From Ceratodon purpureus (taxonomy: Eukaryota; Streptophyta; Bryopsida; Pseudoditrichales; Ditrichaceae), in NCBI GenBank assembly GCA_014871385.1, contig CM026426.1, positions 82,831,066 through 82,895,065 on the forward strand: a stretch of 64,000 bases of DNA, given 5' to 3'. Numbering within the stretch: the stretch's first letter is position 1; the number at the start of each line of letters is the position of its first letter. A program made the translations under genes and the position numbers. This document shows positions 24,281-37,100 of this stretch, one piece after another. Below the pieces are notes generated by a model. It was not told where the DNA came from, did no database searches, and saw only the letters and a program-made list of their open reading frames with translations.

Positions 24281-24670
24281 TTCCTAAAGGGCCTTGAGGA
24301 CGTATATGGCCTCGGCTGGGATTGTAACACGAATTGAGGCACCTTGCAATGCATATTACTTGAAACAACCAAAAAGCAAAAGAAGGGCCCAAAGATGAGA
24401 AAAATTGTGAAACTTTCAAAAAAAATTGGAATCACTATATGTGTTCTATGGAGTATTTTGTACCCATTTATACGTATTTGCAATATATACAGGCGGTGGT
24501 AGAATTGCTTTAAATTACTCCAAAAAATTTGAAAAAAAAATATATCATTTACAGTACTCACATTGTCTTCTACAAAAAAATTCAACATCACCACATCATT
24601 TTCGAGTATTCAATGCATAAATACATGTGTAAACCATTGAACACTTTCCGTATGCATATCCTTTTAGGGG
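24281..24670. mobile_element. possible piggyBac-derived MITE
   Basis: A 390-bp segment flanked by TTAA (24277-24280 and 24671-24674). Its ends, TTCCTAAAGG and the reverse complement of CCTTTTAGGGG, resemble the CCCCTAAAG ends of the full piggyBac element that starts 375 bp downstream. There is no ORF. The internal sequence does not visibly match the full element, so the assignment rests on ends and TTAA only. Confidence 0.35.
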
Positions 24671-25041
24671 TTAAGAGGACTCTTCATGGGTAATTTTGGA
24701 AGGGTCTAGTTCTACCAATTAAATGAATATGGTATCATAACCTCTTATTGCAATTTTAAACTATCATATTTGTGAACATGCAATAGATTTATTTTTGTAT
24801 ATAGTTTGTAAATAAATTCTTTATGCTACATGTCAAGTTTAAACCTACAATATTAGAACATACTTGTTGATTGATGTAAATATAAGAAATATGATACCAT
24901 AGTAGTATCAACCAATATAATATAAATATTTATCAAGACTTGATTGCTGTACAATATTATATGTCTATTAAAATTTGAGAAATTAATAAAAAGAATTACG
25001 ATTAAGTATTGAACGTTGAAGATTAAAATATTTTATGAATA

Positions 25042-25054
25042 TTAACCCCTAAAG
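25042..25054 (+). repeat. piggyBac left TTAA target site and 9-bp inverted repeat
   Basis: TTAA (25042-25045) followed by CCCCTAAAG (25046-25054). This matches the reverse complement of the right end exactly over 13 bases. Confidence 0.9.
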
Positions 25055-25439
25055 GACAATGCGGCAAAAATGGGCTATTTCAAAGTTTGGGCATGTACCT
25101 GTGACTTCAATTTAATTTGAGATTTTGTGAAATTTTTATTGAAAAGAGGCCCTTTCAAGAGGTTTTTGTAGAACTTTTTTTTTCTAAATTCCGATATGCG
25201 GTTAAAAAGATATGATGGTCTGAATCTCAAAAGCTCTTCGTAGGGCAGTTTGGCAAGCTTCTGTGTCCAATGAGGAGGAGGGTCGGAGTTTGACTTTGAT
25301 GTTGGGCAGGTGACCCAATAAAATTGGATAGAGGGTGGGGCAGGCTAAGAAAGAGGAAGGATAGTGAGTGGAGGGCGGAGTGTGAAGGGACCCGTTACCG
25401 GAGGGGTACAGCGCTGCAGTCGCCTAGGATCCGACGGAA

Positions 25440-25545
25440 CGGGGAACGGCGGCGGGGAACTGTAGCGGGGAACTGTAGCGGGGAACGCAGCGGGGAACGG
25501 GAGCAGGGAACGGGAGCGGAGAACGGGAGCAGGGAACGGGACCGG
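25440..25545 (+). repeat. GC-rich minisatellite in the piggyBac left subterminal region
   Basis: About nine units of 10-13 bp built on GGGGAAC plus GGGAGC, TGTAGC or GCAGC. It lies between the left end and the transposase gene. It is preceded by GGGGTACAGCGCTG (25403-25416), which recurs near the right end. Confidence 0.7.
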
Positions 25546-26074
25546 GGGGCATGACGGGGTCGCAGCGCCCTGGGAGAGCCCGAGGTGAGGGGGACGGAGT
25601 CAGCCTCTGTCTGCGCAGACAGTAGGCTGTCTGTGCAGGCTGCAGGTAAGCTGCATTTCCCTCATCTTATAATTTTTTTGTTATTTTTATTTTCTTTCAA
25701 GGGAATTCACCGATTCGCATGTTCCTTCATTGCCATTCAACTTACCTTGCCCTTGGAAATGTATAAAATCAACACATGATTGTACAAAATTTGGTTTCAA
25801 CTTTTGAGCAATTTTTACATGAATCATACATCATGAGATATTCCTCATACAACCAAGTCAATTCCACACTTTGTCATTCAACCTAGAAGACAAATTCAGA
25901 TGCTACACAACAATGTCACAAGTCTAAGCTCAAACTTGACAACAACACCCCCCAATTGTAGAAGTTGACATCTTCAAACATACCATGAACCTATAATTTG
26001 AGCACAAACAACCTCCTCTACATCATTCTCAATTGTCAAACTTGTCATAAGTCCTACTCTTTGCTAGTGCTAAG

Positions 26075-29021
26075 ATGCCAAGGAAGGGCAAAACATCATG
26101 GAGGGGGAAGGAGGTTAGATAGAATACTTTCTTTTGACATTACATGTTCATTGTTCAATGCCAAATGTTGCAACAAGTTTGTATGGAATGTTACTTACAT
26201 GTGTGCTTGCTGAAATTTGTAGGAGAGCTTCTTGGAGGCTCCAAGACGTTCTTCAAGATTGCATTTGAAGCAAATGGAAACAACATCCACTCCTCCATCT
26301 CCACCATCTTCTCCACCTCACACTTCTCCTCTTTCACCTCTTCCAATTTCTTTACCCCCCTCACCACCTCTTCCACAACCTACAACTTTTGATAGAGACA
26401 TCTATTCATTGCTAGAAGAAGCAATTGGAGAGTACAATCCTGACTTTGTGGATAGCCAAGAAGTAGGTGTAAGTGGAGGAAGGGAGAGTTCTTGTGAAGA
26501 ACCAAGTGAGGATGACTTTGATGAGGGAGATTATGCAAATGCAGAAGAGAGGACTTTGGAGGAGTTGTGGTGGCCTCAAGAGTCAACCTACAATGTCCAG
26601 ACATATGATGCTAGAGCTCAAAGGAAAAAAAAACGCAAATCAGTAACAGAGGGTGAGCAGGGTCTGAGAGGGGAGGGACATGCAGGAGCGGGAGTGAACA
26701 GAGGAGAGGACCGGGGGGAGGGAGCCGTTGTGGGAGGGCGGGAGGGCGAGAGCGGGGAGCGGGGGCGGGGGCCTCACTGGTCGGGCGACGGGACGGATTG
26801 GTTCCCCGACGGGGAGCGCCACACCATCGGAGCGGGGGCACTGGGTCGGGCCACTGCCTCGGCCCCCACTGATGACGGGGCGGGCTGCAGTGGGTCCGCC
26901 ACTGCCTCGGCCCCCACTGATGACGGGGCGGGCTGCAGTGGGTCCGCCACTGAGCCCAGCCACCGCGGCATGGCCGGGGCCACTGTGGAGGAAGCCACGG
27001 GTTGGGGCGCACTGGGCCCGGGAGTTGGGGGGGGGAGGGGCCCGGGGGTTGATGTTTTCATGGGGTTCAGGGTGGGGGTATCGGGAGAGAGTTCGGGATT
27101 GGGGGCCGGGGGAATAAATCAGACAGTGGGGTTGGGGGTTGGGGGCGAAGAGGCTGGTACAGGCATGGAGGTGGGGATTGGGGGCAATTATTTTGGGGGT
27201 GGGGATTCAAGAATTTATGGAAATGAAGGGGGGTATGGGGCAGATTTTGGTGAGAGTATGAGGGATGAGAGAAACATTGAGGGAAGGCAAAGGCAAAGGA
27301 GAAGAGAAAGGACCAATATTTTGGAGGTGCCAACTCTTGATGGTGAAAGTGATGAGTCCTATGATGAGGATTTTTTTAGTGGTGAAGAAGATGAGGGCGG
27401 AGAAAATGGAGACCCGAATAGCATAAAATTCTTATACCGTGATGATACGTGGAAGAAGACTTATTTCACGTATGATCCAACGCCTATGGATTTCGAAGGT
27501 CATTCTACTTCTACCACATTTTGGAGGGCATTCCCAACAATGTTGCAATTATTCGACATGTTTTGGACACATCATATCATACGTGACATTGTGAGGGAAA
27601 CCAATCGATATGCAACGGAGGTGGATGGTGAGGGTAATTCCATGGGTGGTGAAAGTTGGAGAGAATTTACATTACCAGAGTTCAAGGCATTTATGGCAAT
27701 TTGGTTGTACATGGGTATGAAACGACAACCAAATATCAAATCATATTGGCACATGCGAAGGTCTATTTTTCATTGTCCGATTATCTCTAGAGTGATGACA
27801 CGTTCTAGATTCATGGACTTGACACGATGTTTACACATCACTAGTCCTACGAGGTATGTACGTGACAAGGAGTTACCGGGATATGACAAATTAGGACAAG
27901 TGCGATGGTTGATAGAAAGCATTAGAGAAAATTGTAAGAATGCTTGGAAGTTGGGGAAATTTTGCACTATTGACGAGATGATGATACGGTACAAAGGTTC
28001 ATATTGTCCATTACGTCAATATATGCCCCAAAAACCACAGAAATGGGGCATAAAAGTTTGGTGTTTAGCATGTTCTACAACTAAGTATGTGTGGAATTTT
28101 TCCATTTATTGTGGAAAAAGTCAGGTAGAAGAAGAGGGGACTAGGAGAACTAGAGGTGAACCGAAGTTAGCACACAACGTGGTGTTGGAGTTGACAAGTG
28201 AAATATGTGGGAAAGGACACGTGATTGCCATGGACAACTTCTTCACGAGTGTAGGACTTTTCAAGGATTTACATGCAAAGATGATCTATGCAACCGGGAC
28301 AATGCGATCAAACCGTGTGGGATTACCATTGATATTTAGAAATACGAAGCCTTTCATGAGAGAAGAACAAGGATGGATGGATTGGAGGATGCATGTGTCA
28401 CGGACAATGTCGGTAGTGGTTTGGAAGGACAAAAAACCGGTTTTACTATTATCTACCCATGCTCCTCCAACTACCGCCCCCGGTTACCACATTCAAACGG
28501 TACCACGTAGGAATGGAGCGGTTAGAGAGGAAATACCAACATCACCTATGCATTTAGAGTACACGACGCATATGAGAGGAGTGGACGTCGCCGACCAACT
28601 CTGGGCTTCGTATTGTACTCAAAACCGTTCCCACAAATGGTGGCACCGTATATTCTTTTTCCTAATTGACATGACGGTGGTGAATATGTTCTTGGTGTAC
28701 CTTGATAAATGTCGAAGCGCGGTACCGGTTAGGAGACCTATGACACACTTACAATTTAGAACGGAGTTATGTGAAGCTTTGTTGCGAAACTGGAGTGGCC
28801 GGGAATGTGAAGATTTTGTAGGGCCTCCACGGGGCCGTGGTTTATGTTTTCCTATGTATTCTAGGAAGAGAAGCCCGTGTGTGGTGTGCAACAAGTCTAA
28901 AACTAGAACTGGTAAAAGGCCCCATCACTATTGTCCGTCATGTGACAATAAGTTCATGTGTGTCACAGGTACTTTGTGCTTTCAAAAGTATCATGAACAA
29001 CTTCGACGCCAAAGCATGTGA
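26075..29021 (+). CDS. piggyBac transposase
   Basis: Cuts and joins the element at TTAA in the nucleus. Predicted two exons: 26075-26113 (MPRKGKTSWRGKE) and 26223-29021, joined in phase across a GT-AG intron. The long exon alone is an open frame of over 930 codons ending in TGA. The N-terminal 370 residues are Pro-, Gly- and acid-rich. The catalytic core follows with three Asp in piggyBac context: TIDEMM (codon at 27972), AMDNFFTS (28233) and RGVDVADQ (28584). The C-terminus has a Cys-rich finger (CVVC, YCPSC, CFQKYH) as in the piggyBac DNA-binding domain. No in-frame stops. The short first exon is an inference; an internal ATG at 26274 is the alternative start. Length exceeds the usual 550-650 residues because of the N-terminal low-complexity region. 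Confidence 0.92.
26850..26945 (+). repeat. perfect 48-bp duplication inside the piggyBac coding region
   Basis: Two identical 48-bp units (26850-26897 and 26898-26945) encode a doubled 16-residue block of the type ATASAPTDDGAGCSGS. A third partial start follows. Identity over 48 bp points to a recent in-frame slippage or duplication. Confidence 0.85.
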
Positions 29022-29499
29022 ATTTGTAAGTTTGTTACATTTCTATTCATCTATTTATTTCCTTATGATTTTTTTGATTTTTTTTATTTTTATTTTTCAT
29101 ATTTCCCTTTCCTACTTCACATTTTGTATGTGATTCATGTGTTGTTAGATATACTAATACTATAAGTTTCCTCATTATTCATTTTTCATTTTATTTCCAC
29201 ACGTCAAAAAACTAAAAATAAAGAGGAGAAACTAAAAAAATTGAAGTCAAAAAATGATTTTAGTTGTATATGAGAGGTATTTGATATACATGAATGAAGT
29301 AGGAGAAATTGGGTTGTTTTCAAGGACCTCACTGCCAATTGTTTGAATACAGAGACGTAATTAGGTCCACCTCTTTTGGAGGCCACGCAAAAAGGGGGTG
29401 ACGGCTTTTGGTGGAGGATGGAGACAAGGAGTATGGAGTGGAGAAGGCGGGGTGGAGAGGATGGAGGGGTCGCGGCCTCGGTGGCGGGGAGTGGTCGCG

Positions 29500-29640
29500 G
29501 GGAAGCAACAGCGGGGCACATGCGGGGAGGGAGCGGGGAACGGGTGTGGGGAGCGGTGGGGAGCGGGGAGCTGTGGGGAGCGGGGGGGGTACAGCGCTGT
29601 CGGGCGGGAGGCCGGGGAGTACCGCTCCAGCGGGGCGGGC
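29500..29640 (+). repeat. GC-rich GGGGAGCG array in the piggyBac right subterminal region
   Basis: Repeated GGGGAGCG and GGGGAACG-like units. GGGGTACAGCGCTG at 29586-29599 is in the same orientation as the copy at the left end. A hairpin (arms 29733-29743 and 29750-29760) follows. Confidence 0.65.
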
Positions 29641-30315
29641 AGAGCCCCCACGATCCACTTTCCCGTTCAGGGAAGGGGGGGAGCTGGGTGTCCGTTGGGG
29701 ACGCCACAAATTAATTCACCTGTACCTGTATTGTCTGCCCATTTGTATAAAATGGGCAGATTTCACGTAAAGGTTAAATATTATTTGTTCCTTACTATTT
29801 TTATAGTTTTTTTTTTTTTTTTAATAACTATGTTTGAAGAGCAACATTCTTACCGAATGGATTGCAATTTTTTATAAAGGTCAATGCCCAAGAAATTGTT
29901 GAAAGAAAAGAATGGATGTGTGGGACTTGGACCCCTACAACATTTGCATGAATTTTTAGAATATGTTTTCGTCATTCAATATGTCTAATATTTGGAATAC
30001 TTCTTTCTAACATGCTCTTCTATGCAAATGTCAAAAACCCCCAACTTCTGTAGTGTAAAAAAATCACTCCACAAGTAGTCAAACTACACTAAACCTCTCG
30101 GGCACTATCCAAAAAAATAAAATTCCTAACTTCAAACGCTATAAACTTCTAATCCGTAAAGCCGATCATGCTGAAATTTTTTATGGACATTCCTATTGTT
30201 ATTTTATTCAAGATCCTACGGTCAAAATCATTAAATAGTATATAAAGTTTTTTTTTTTAAATTTGCACTCTAAGTGGCAGTTTTGGACTCATTTATTGGA
30301 AACATAGTCAAAGAA

Positions 30316-30328
30316 CTTTAGGGGTTAA
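30316..30328 (-). repeat. piggyBac right 9-bp inverted repeat and TTAA target site
   Basis: CTTTAGGGG (30316-30324) followed by TTAA (30325-30328), the mirror of the left end. Confidence 0.9.
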
Positions 30329-31190
30329 ATAAATTGAAAATTAAGCTTGTAGGGATCATTCATCTTAATTTCAAAACACCTTAATTTTATACGCCATAAC
30401 TTTAATACCTCAAGCTAATCCCACCTTAATAGTTCATTTAGCACTTAAGCGTGTGAGCGCAAGACCGTTCTCTCGGCCTTTGCCTTTGAACATGTGCCTA
30501 CACATCTCCATTCTTTCAAGCGCTTGCCCTTGAAGTAATCAATAGTTGAGATCTTGGTTATATAATCAACAATTAGACTATGTTCCAAGTAGTCCTTCAT
30601 TTCAAGGCTAATTGGTCACTAGAGATGTTGTACACCATCATCACCACAATATTTCATTTTCAAAGATCTTACCCTTAAAATGCAGTAAATGAGTAGTGGT
30701 AATGAAATAACTTAAGTGTACTCTATACATAGTCTAGGGCTAGATGGAAGGTTGGCCCGTTTCAACATTGTTGAATCTGGCCCTAATTTTGGCCCAAGTC
30801 TGGAGTTCGTGCCAAAAAATACCTTGCTTGAGTTGGCATCAAGTTGATCCAAAGATTTGGCACTTAAATAGTGTCACATTAGATACCATGTACAATAAAT
30901 TGAAGTTCCAATGAGACCCTAGTATAAACCTTTGCAATAAAGCTTGCCCTCGTCAAAATGATAGGGCAGGCCCTTCCTTTCTTCCTCCCCTAAAGTTAAA
31001 AAGGATCTTCAGCCTGTTTTTAGTAATTTTGGATGGAACCATGGACCCCGAATTAGTGTAGGGGCCAGTCTAAGAAGCAAGGCACGGTGGGTTGGCTTTT
31101 TAGGGTAGAGCTGGGTTCGTGGGAGAAGAAAGGGGATATTGATGTTGGGAAGGGGTGGATTGAAGTGATTGGAGGAAGGGTTAGAGCACG
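30329..31190. other. upstream region of ALA2
   Basis: Mostly AT-rich with no ORF of note. The last 150 bp before the start codon is purine- and G-rich, as in a 5' untranslated leader. No core promoter element is unambiguous. Confidence 0.4.
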
Positions 31191-34100
31191 ATGAAGAGGT
31201 TTGTGTATATAAACGATCGGGATCGTACTCCCGGACACCACTGCTGCAACAAAGTCTCGAATACCAAGTATAACATCTTTAATTTCATTCCCAAGAATCT
31301 TTGGGAGCAATTCAGGTATTGCCCAGACTCTTCAATTGGGTCTTCGATGCGTGAAATTTGTCGACGGTCTGCCTGGTTTGGTCGTTGGAATGTAGATCCA
31401 GGCTGTTCTTTGCAGCTGCGATTGCGAAGCACAAGTTGAGAGTAGAATTTTGGCCCCCCAAGCACTGTCAGGACTTCACTCGATCCGTGCTTTGAAGTTT
31501 TTCTGGAGTTGTGTCATGAAGCAGTTAGTTGAAGAGTCGTCGTTCTTTGATTTTACAGGGGGAGGTTTGATATTAGGCTAGGTTTTGTATTGGTGTGATT
31601 TGGAGATTATTGAGAGCTGTTGAAGAACGCATATTTGCCGCACTGACGTGATGTTTTGTTGTTGGATGGATTTTGCAGCCGGTTCATGAATAAATACTTC
31701 TTGCTGATCGCAATCCTCCAATTGTGGCCACTTATTACTCCGGTGAGCCCTGCGAGCACATGGGGTCCTCTCATAGTGATATTTGCGGTGTCTGCAACCA
31801 AAGAAGCCTGGGATGACTATGGTCGGTACTGCTCAGATAAAGAGTTCAACGAGAAGATCGTCTGGGTTGTGAAGAAGGGTGTCAAGACTCAAGTATGTCG
31901 CAGTCTTCCTTTCTCTCGGTCTGATGAGGGTACATTGCTTTTTTCACAAATGCTAGTTTATGAAGGTGATGCGAAAGGGAGCATCGTTTAAAATATATCG
32001 TTGCTATGCTCCTCGTGTACAGATTCTGCAGTGCTTAATTTAGGGAGCCAATTTCGATGACAGTAGATTTTTATATTTCGCGTTTCATGTATTTAGAATT
32101 AGGGTTTGGGATTAGGTTTTAGAAGAATTACTATTAAGTGTGTGTCATTTGCAGATTCAAGCGCAAGAAATCGAGGTGGGGGATTTGGTTTGGTTGTATG
32201 AAAATGACGAGATCCCTTGTGATGTGGTACTACTCGGCACCTCGGAATCCGTGGGGCTATGTTATATTGAAGTAAGTCTTGGTCTATGATAAGTAGATTC
32301 TTCGGAAACTTTGATCCAGTGTTTGGAGTACTACATGTTGGGATTCAATTATTTCGTCCTGACGGGCTTAATACTGTGCCTTCAATTATATTAGGATGGG
32401 AAACTAGTCATTGAGTCTCGTTCAGTTGCTTTTCTGCATTGGTAGCTAAAAACACCTTTTGCACTTCAAGATGGTGCACAGTGCGGCTGTACCCTACATG
32501 CTTTGTGCATAATTAAAATGCACAAAGTATATACTCAGAGCATGCGCTATTTCAGAGAACGCTCAGATGATAGACACCACTGTTGTGGCAGTCCTTCAAT
32601 CGACGGACCCTCATGATGGTACATAATGTTTTTAGCAGACTTACCCCGGTTTAGAATTCTGGTTGTGGATAATTGTTGAAAGAAATTTTGGTATGCTGTT
32701 GATGTTACCTCTTGTTCACAATTCAGACATCCGCGATGGATGGGGAGACAGACTTGAAGACAAGAGTAACACCTAAACCTTGTGTGGGGCTCACAAGTGC
32801 AGAACTGCTTACCCATAAGGTGGGTGGCTCTGTTCCTGCTGCACATCCTATTAGCTTTCGCCGTGATACTGGACTAGGCTTTGACAGTTACTGCGATTGC
32901 TGCGTATATATTGGAAGCGTAACGCATCATACTCTCCACTGAACACGGTTCAAGGATTGTAGAATTCCAGACACAATCATGAGTGTGTTTCTGTTGCAGG
33001 GGGTGATTGAATGCCCTGAGCCTGACAGAGATATTCTCAGGTTTGATGCAAGATTGAGGCTTTTTCCACCATTCATCGACAACGATTTCCATCCCTTGAG
33101 CATCAAGAACACCCTGTTACAGTCTTGTTATCTTCGCAATACAGAATGGGCTTGCGGAGTCGCTGTTTACACAGGTTCGTGCTCGTCTAGATGCATGATC
33201 ATATCGATGTTCATATTTTCCATGTTAAGACTGCAGATGTTTGAAGTCTTATTGATTTGAATTCAGACGACTTCCTTAGTTTTCTTACGTGCCAGGGCTC
33301 GCAGTATCTCTCTATCGGGAGCCTGTGTAAATTCGAAATCTCTATCGTGTGGATTAATCTGATTATGCTCTTTGAATTTCATAGGCAATGAGACAAAACT
33401 CGGTATGAGCAAGGGTGTTGCAGAACCGAAACTCACAGCTGCGGATGCGATGTTGGACAAGCTTACAACCGCCATCTTCATTTTTCAAGTTGTGGTGGTA
33501 CTGATCTTGGGAGTGGCCGGCAACATTTGGAATAATTATGAGAAGAACAAGGTGTGTACCAACGGTAACGATATGATATCATTAGAAGACCAGTAAAGGT
33601 TGAAATCAACAGCAAAGGCCTTTTTTTTTTACATCTTCTCACGACGTGCCGACAATATGGAAATCCTATAGTAGATTATCTTAAACGTATACTAAGGCTT
33701 CACTATCTTGCAACCCTTTCAGCAGGATCATCGTAAGTTTTTACTTAATGCATGTTTGCACTATGTCAGAATTGGGAGTGAGAATAGTCATTTAATTGTT
33801 TTGGTTGTTGATGCTACAGGTATGGTATTTGCGGTTTCCAAAACAATCCGAATGGTATGACTTCTTTGTCATTCCGTTGCGCTTTGAGCTACTATGCTCT
33901 ATCATGATTCCTATCTCAGTCAAGGTATGAGCAATGCATTTTTTGTATTTAATTAGTAGACAGTGGTTGCCGTCATTTGCTTGTGTTTTCACTTGAGAAT
34001 CTGTGTGTTAGACTAGCATACTTTATTCATCCTAAATAAAAGTTATTTTAAATGATGTTTAATAGTATGAGCTATCTTTAGTTTCTTTATGTATTTGTTG

Positions 34101-37100
34101 GTCGATTGTATGCTGGTTTGTTCACAAGTTTTACTATCTGAGACGAGGTTGGCGATATTTAAGGTTGGCTTGCTGTTTTTGCGAAGCAGGTCTCTTTGGA
34201 TCTGGCGAAGAGTGTGTACTCAAAGTATATAGATTGGGATCTTCATATGTATGATCAGCAGACAAATACTCCGGCGGTTGCAGCCAAGTGGGTTTCTGTT
34301 TCTATCCCTTAAACTACTACTTTCATGAATAGTGATCGCGCTTTTGGTGCTCACTTTATATGGTAATCAGCTCTGTATTTTGTCTCCATAGTAGTGACGG
34401 TGGTCAGTTATGTGCAAAAGTGGGAGGAACATTTCACTGCTAGATATTAGAATGATGTTCTTTTTATGTTCTGAATGATGCATTTTTTGTTCCTTTAGTG
34501 ATTCCTCGAATATTTGGTAGGCTCTATTTTGAAGTTTCTAAGTGCAGAGATAATTTCATCATAGTTATCATTTGCAAAACCTTCTAGACAGCTCCTAGTT
34601 CTGATATTTTCCCGCTGCTTCTGGTTCTAAATAAGAAATTGTTTTTCCTTATCTACTGATTGCAGTACAGCTATTAGTGAAGACTTGGGACAAATAGAGT
34701 ACATCCTCACGGACAAGACTGGGACCCTCACTGAGAATGTGATGCTTTTCAAGCGCTGCTGTATACATGGTGTATATTATGGCAATGAAAGTGGTGATGC
34801 CCTTACAGGTACGTTGAAGCATTTTCTTGAATAATAGGTGACGGGAACATTCTGCGCGTGAGTTTTCATAGCTGTCGTACTAATTTTCTCAAGGAAGTTA
34901 TTATCGTATGCATCGGTATAAGTTCTCCAGGTCAGGATAGCTTGATTTTATTTTACATTGCTCTAGGACATGACTATTTTAGAGTGACTATATGCGTCAA
35001 TTATTTGGTTAGGAGATGTTAACCCTGGCGTTTCGGGACGTCTAGTGATCAGCTTACGTTTTGTTTGGGTTGGAATTCTCAACACCTTGTGACCCATTTC
35101 TATTTATGCAGATCAAGGTCTAAAGGATGCTTTGTTGGAAAAGGTTCCTGAAGTGGTTAAGTTTATGTTGATCATGACAGTCAACAACACCGTTGTACCA
35201 CACTTAAGGTAGGTATGATTTTATTTATTTATTTTCCACACGTAATTCCATCTTCATCTTTTCACAGACAATAATGTCACCTTACCAGAGAGGTCCAGTT
35301 TTATTTTCAACAGGCCAACAGGGTGATAAATTGACGTACGTCATCATTTGCTTGATGTTTCTGGTGCAGTGGAAATGGTAGCCTTAAGTATCAGGCACAG
35401 TCACAAGATGAGGAGGCACTTGTTCAAGCAGCTGCTCAGTTGCACATGGTCCTTTCTTCTAAGAAGGGAACATTTGTTGGTAAGCATTGGTTCTAATGTG
35501 TCCTTTTACTTTTCACTACTCAAGCGCTTCGCAATTGCTTATAGGGGAACAATAGACGTAATGTATAACAGTTTTCGACACTTCATGTTAGTAGACGCAT
35601 AGCAATGTTTGTACATGATGTAACTGATATCAAGCTGAAAAGTTTGGGATTTGAATGTTTATGTGCCTACAATTATCCGATTTCTGTTCTACAGAATTGA
35701 ATTTCTTGGGGGATATTCTGGAGTTTGAAATGCTCAACGTGTTGGACTTCACCTCAGACCGCAAGCGAATGTCAGTAGTAGTTCGAGATCATTCTACAGG
35801 GAGACTTCATCTGCTCACAAAAGGCGCAGATGAAACCATTTTCCGCATAGTTCGAGCTGGTATGCAAACTTTTATTCTATCTCGTCACTTAATGGAGATT
35901 TGTTGGCTATGCTGAACGATTATTAATATCATGGACATCCATGTCTATTTATACAGGGTTTCTCTTTCATGTTTAATATGTGAATACTCACAAGCACTCA
36001 CTTTCCAGGAGAGCCAGTGCAACAAGTTGCAGATGCTATCGATCAGTACTCACAGCTTGGCCTTAGAACATTGTGTTTTGCCTGGCGGGACCTAGACGAA
36101 CAAGAGTATACATCATGGGCCATCACATTCAATGAAGCAAGTGCTTCTATGACGGAGCGTGAGGTTAGAAACTCTTTATTCTCGACCTTTTGAGGTGGCT
36201 CTAGAGACAGTTTACAATTCCTAAAAAGTCCACCCATCTGGTTGACTAAAGCAGTTAGTCTATTTCCTTAACTATGAACTTTTAAAATTTGGAGTAATAG
36301 TGGATGAAGAATGTGAGCTTGCCTTGCTGTGGACCAGAATGTAATATGCTACTTTCTTCACAAAAAGTCAATTAGTATATGGTTTATAAATCTTAATCTT
36401 CTGCTGTGCATATGGTTTATATACTTTCCATCACTTTTGCTGTGCTGTGGTAATGGCATGTGGGTGCAGTCTAAAATTGCAGATGCTTGTCAACTTTTGG
36501 AGAGAGACTTGGAGTTACTGGGTGCATCCGCAGTCGAGGATAAGCTACAGGTTGGGGGATAGTGTGATGAGTTTGGGATGTTTTATGATAGATGAGTTCT
36601 AAATTTTTAATTTTACAAGATGAGTGTTTGTCTCGCATCTTATGCATTGCCTTGTTTCAGTCTGACAGTATCCATTTATCAGCATGGAAACACTGCTCTG
36701 GTTTAAGTACAAACCTGAAAGCACCAATTAATATTACTTGTGTATTTTTATGTATTCGTATCATCAGCTTGGGGTATTTTTGCTGACAGGATGCAGTTCC
36801 TGACACCATTGCGTCTTTAAGAAAGGCAGGCATTAACTTCTGGTTGCTCACTGGGGACAAGCAAACCACCGCCATACAAATTGCACTTGCTTGTAACTTC
36901 ATAAGGGCAGGTATAATTCTGTAGCTTTTAGGAAATGCAGCTTGAGTCCGATAAGTATTTACAGCTTACGGAGTTCTTCAATCAGGGAGATCTCACATGA
37001 TTCATGGTTTCTTGCAGAGCCAGAAGGCCAATTGCTAAGTATTCAAGGTTCCACTTCCAATGATGTGGCTGCCAGTATAGAGCGAGTGTTGGAAATTCTG

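Larger units (their letters stand above)
25046..30324 (+). mobile_element. complete piggyBac element
   Basis: A 5279-bp insertion bounded by identical TTAA tetranucleotides (25042-25045 and 30325-30328). Its perfect 9-bp terminal inverted repeats are CCCCTAAAG at 25046 and CTTTAGGGG ending at 30324. TTAA target choice plus the transposase inside define the piggyBac superfamily. GC-rich subterminal arrays flank the gene. The open transposase frame and intact ends suggest a fairly recent insertion. It is 866 bp upstream of the ALA2 start codon and in the same orientation. Confidence 0.93.

Noticed and set aside
29204..29877. Overlapping ORFs in both strands right of the piggyBac transposase
   Set aside because: Generated by the GGGGAGCG array; no start context, domain or consistent frame.
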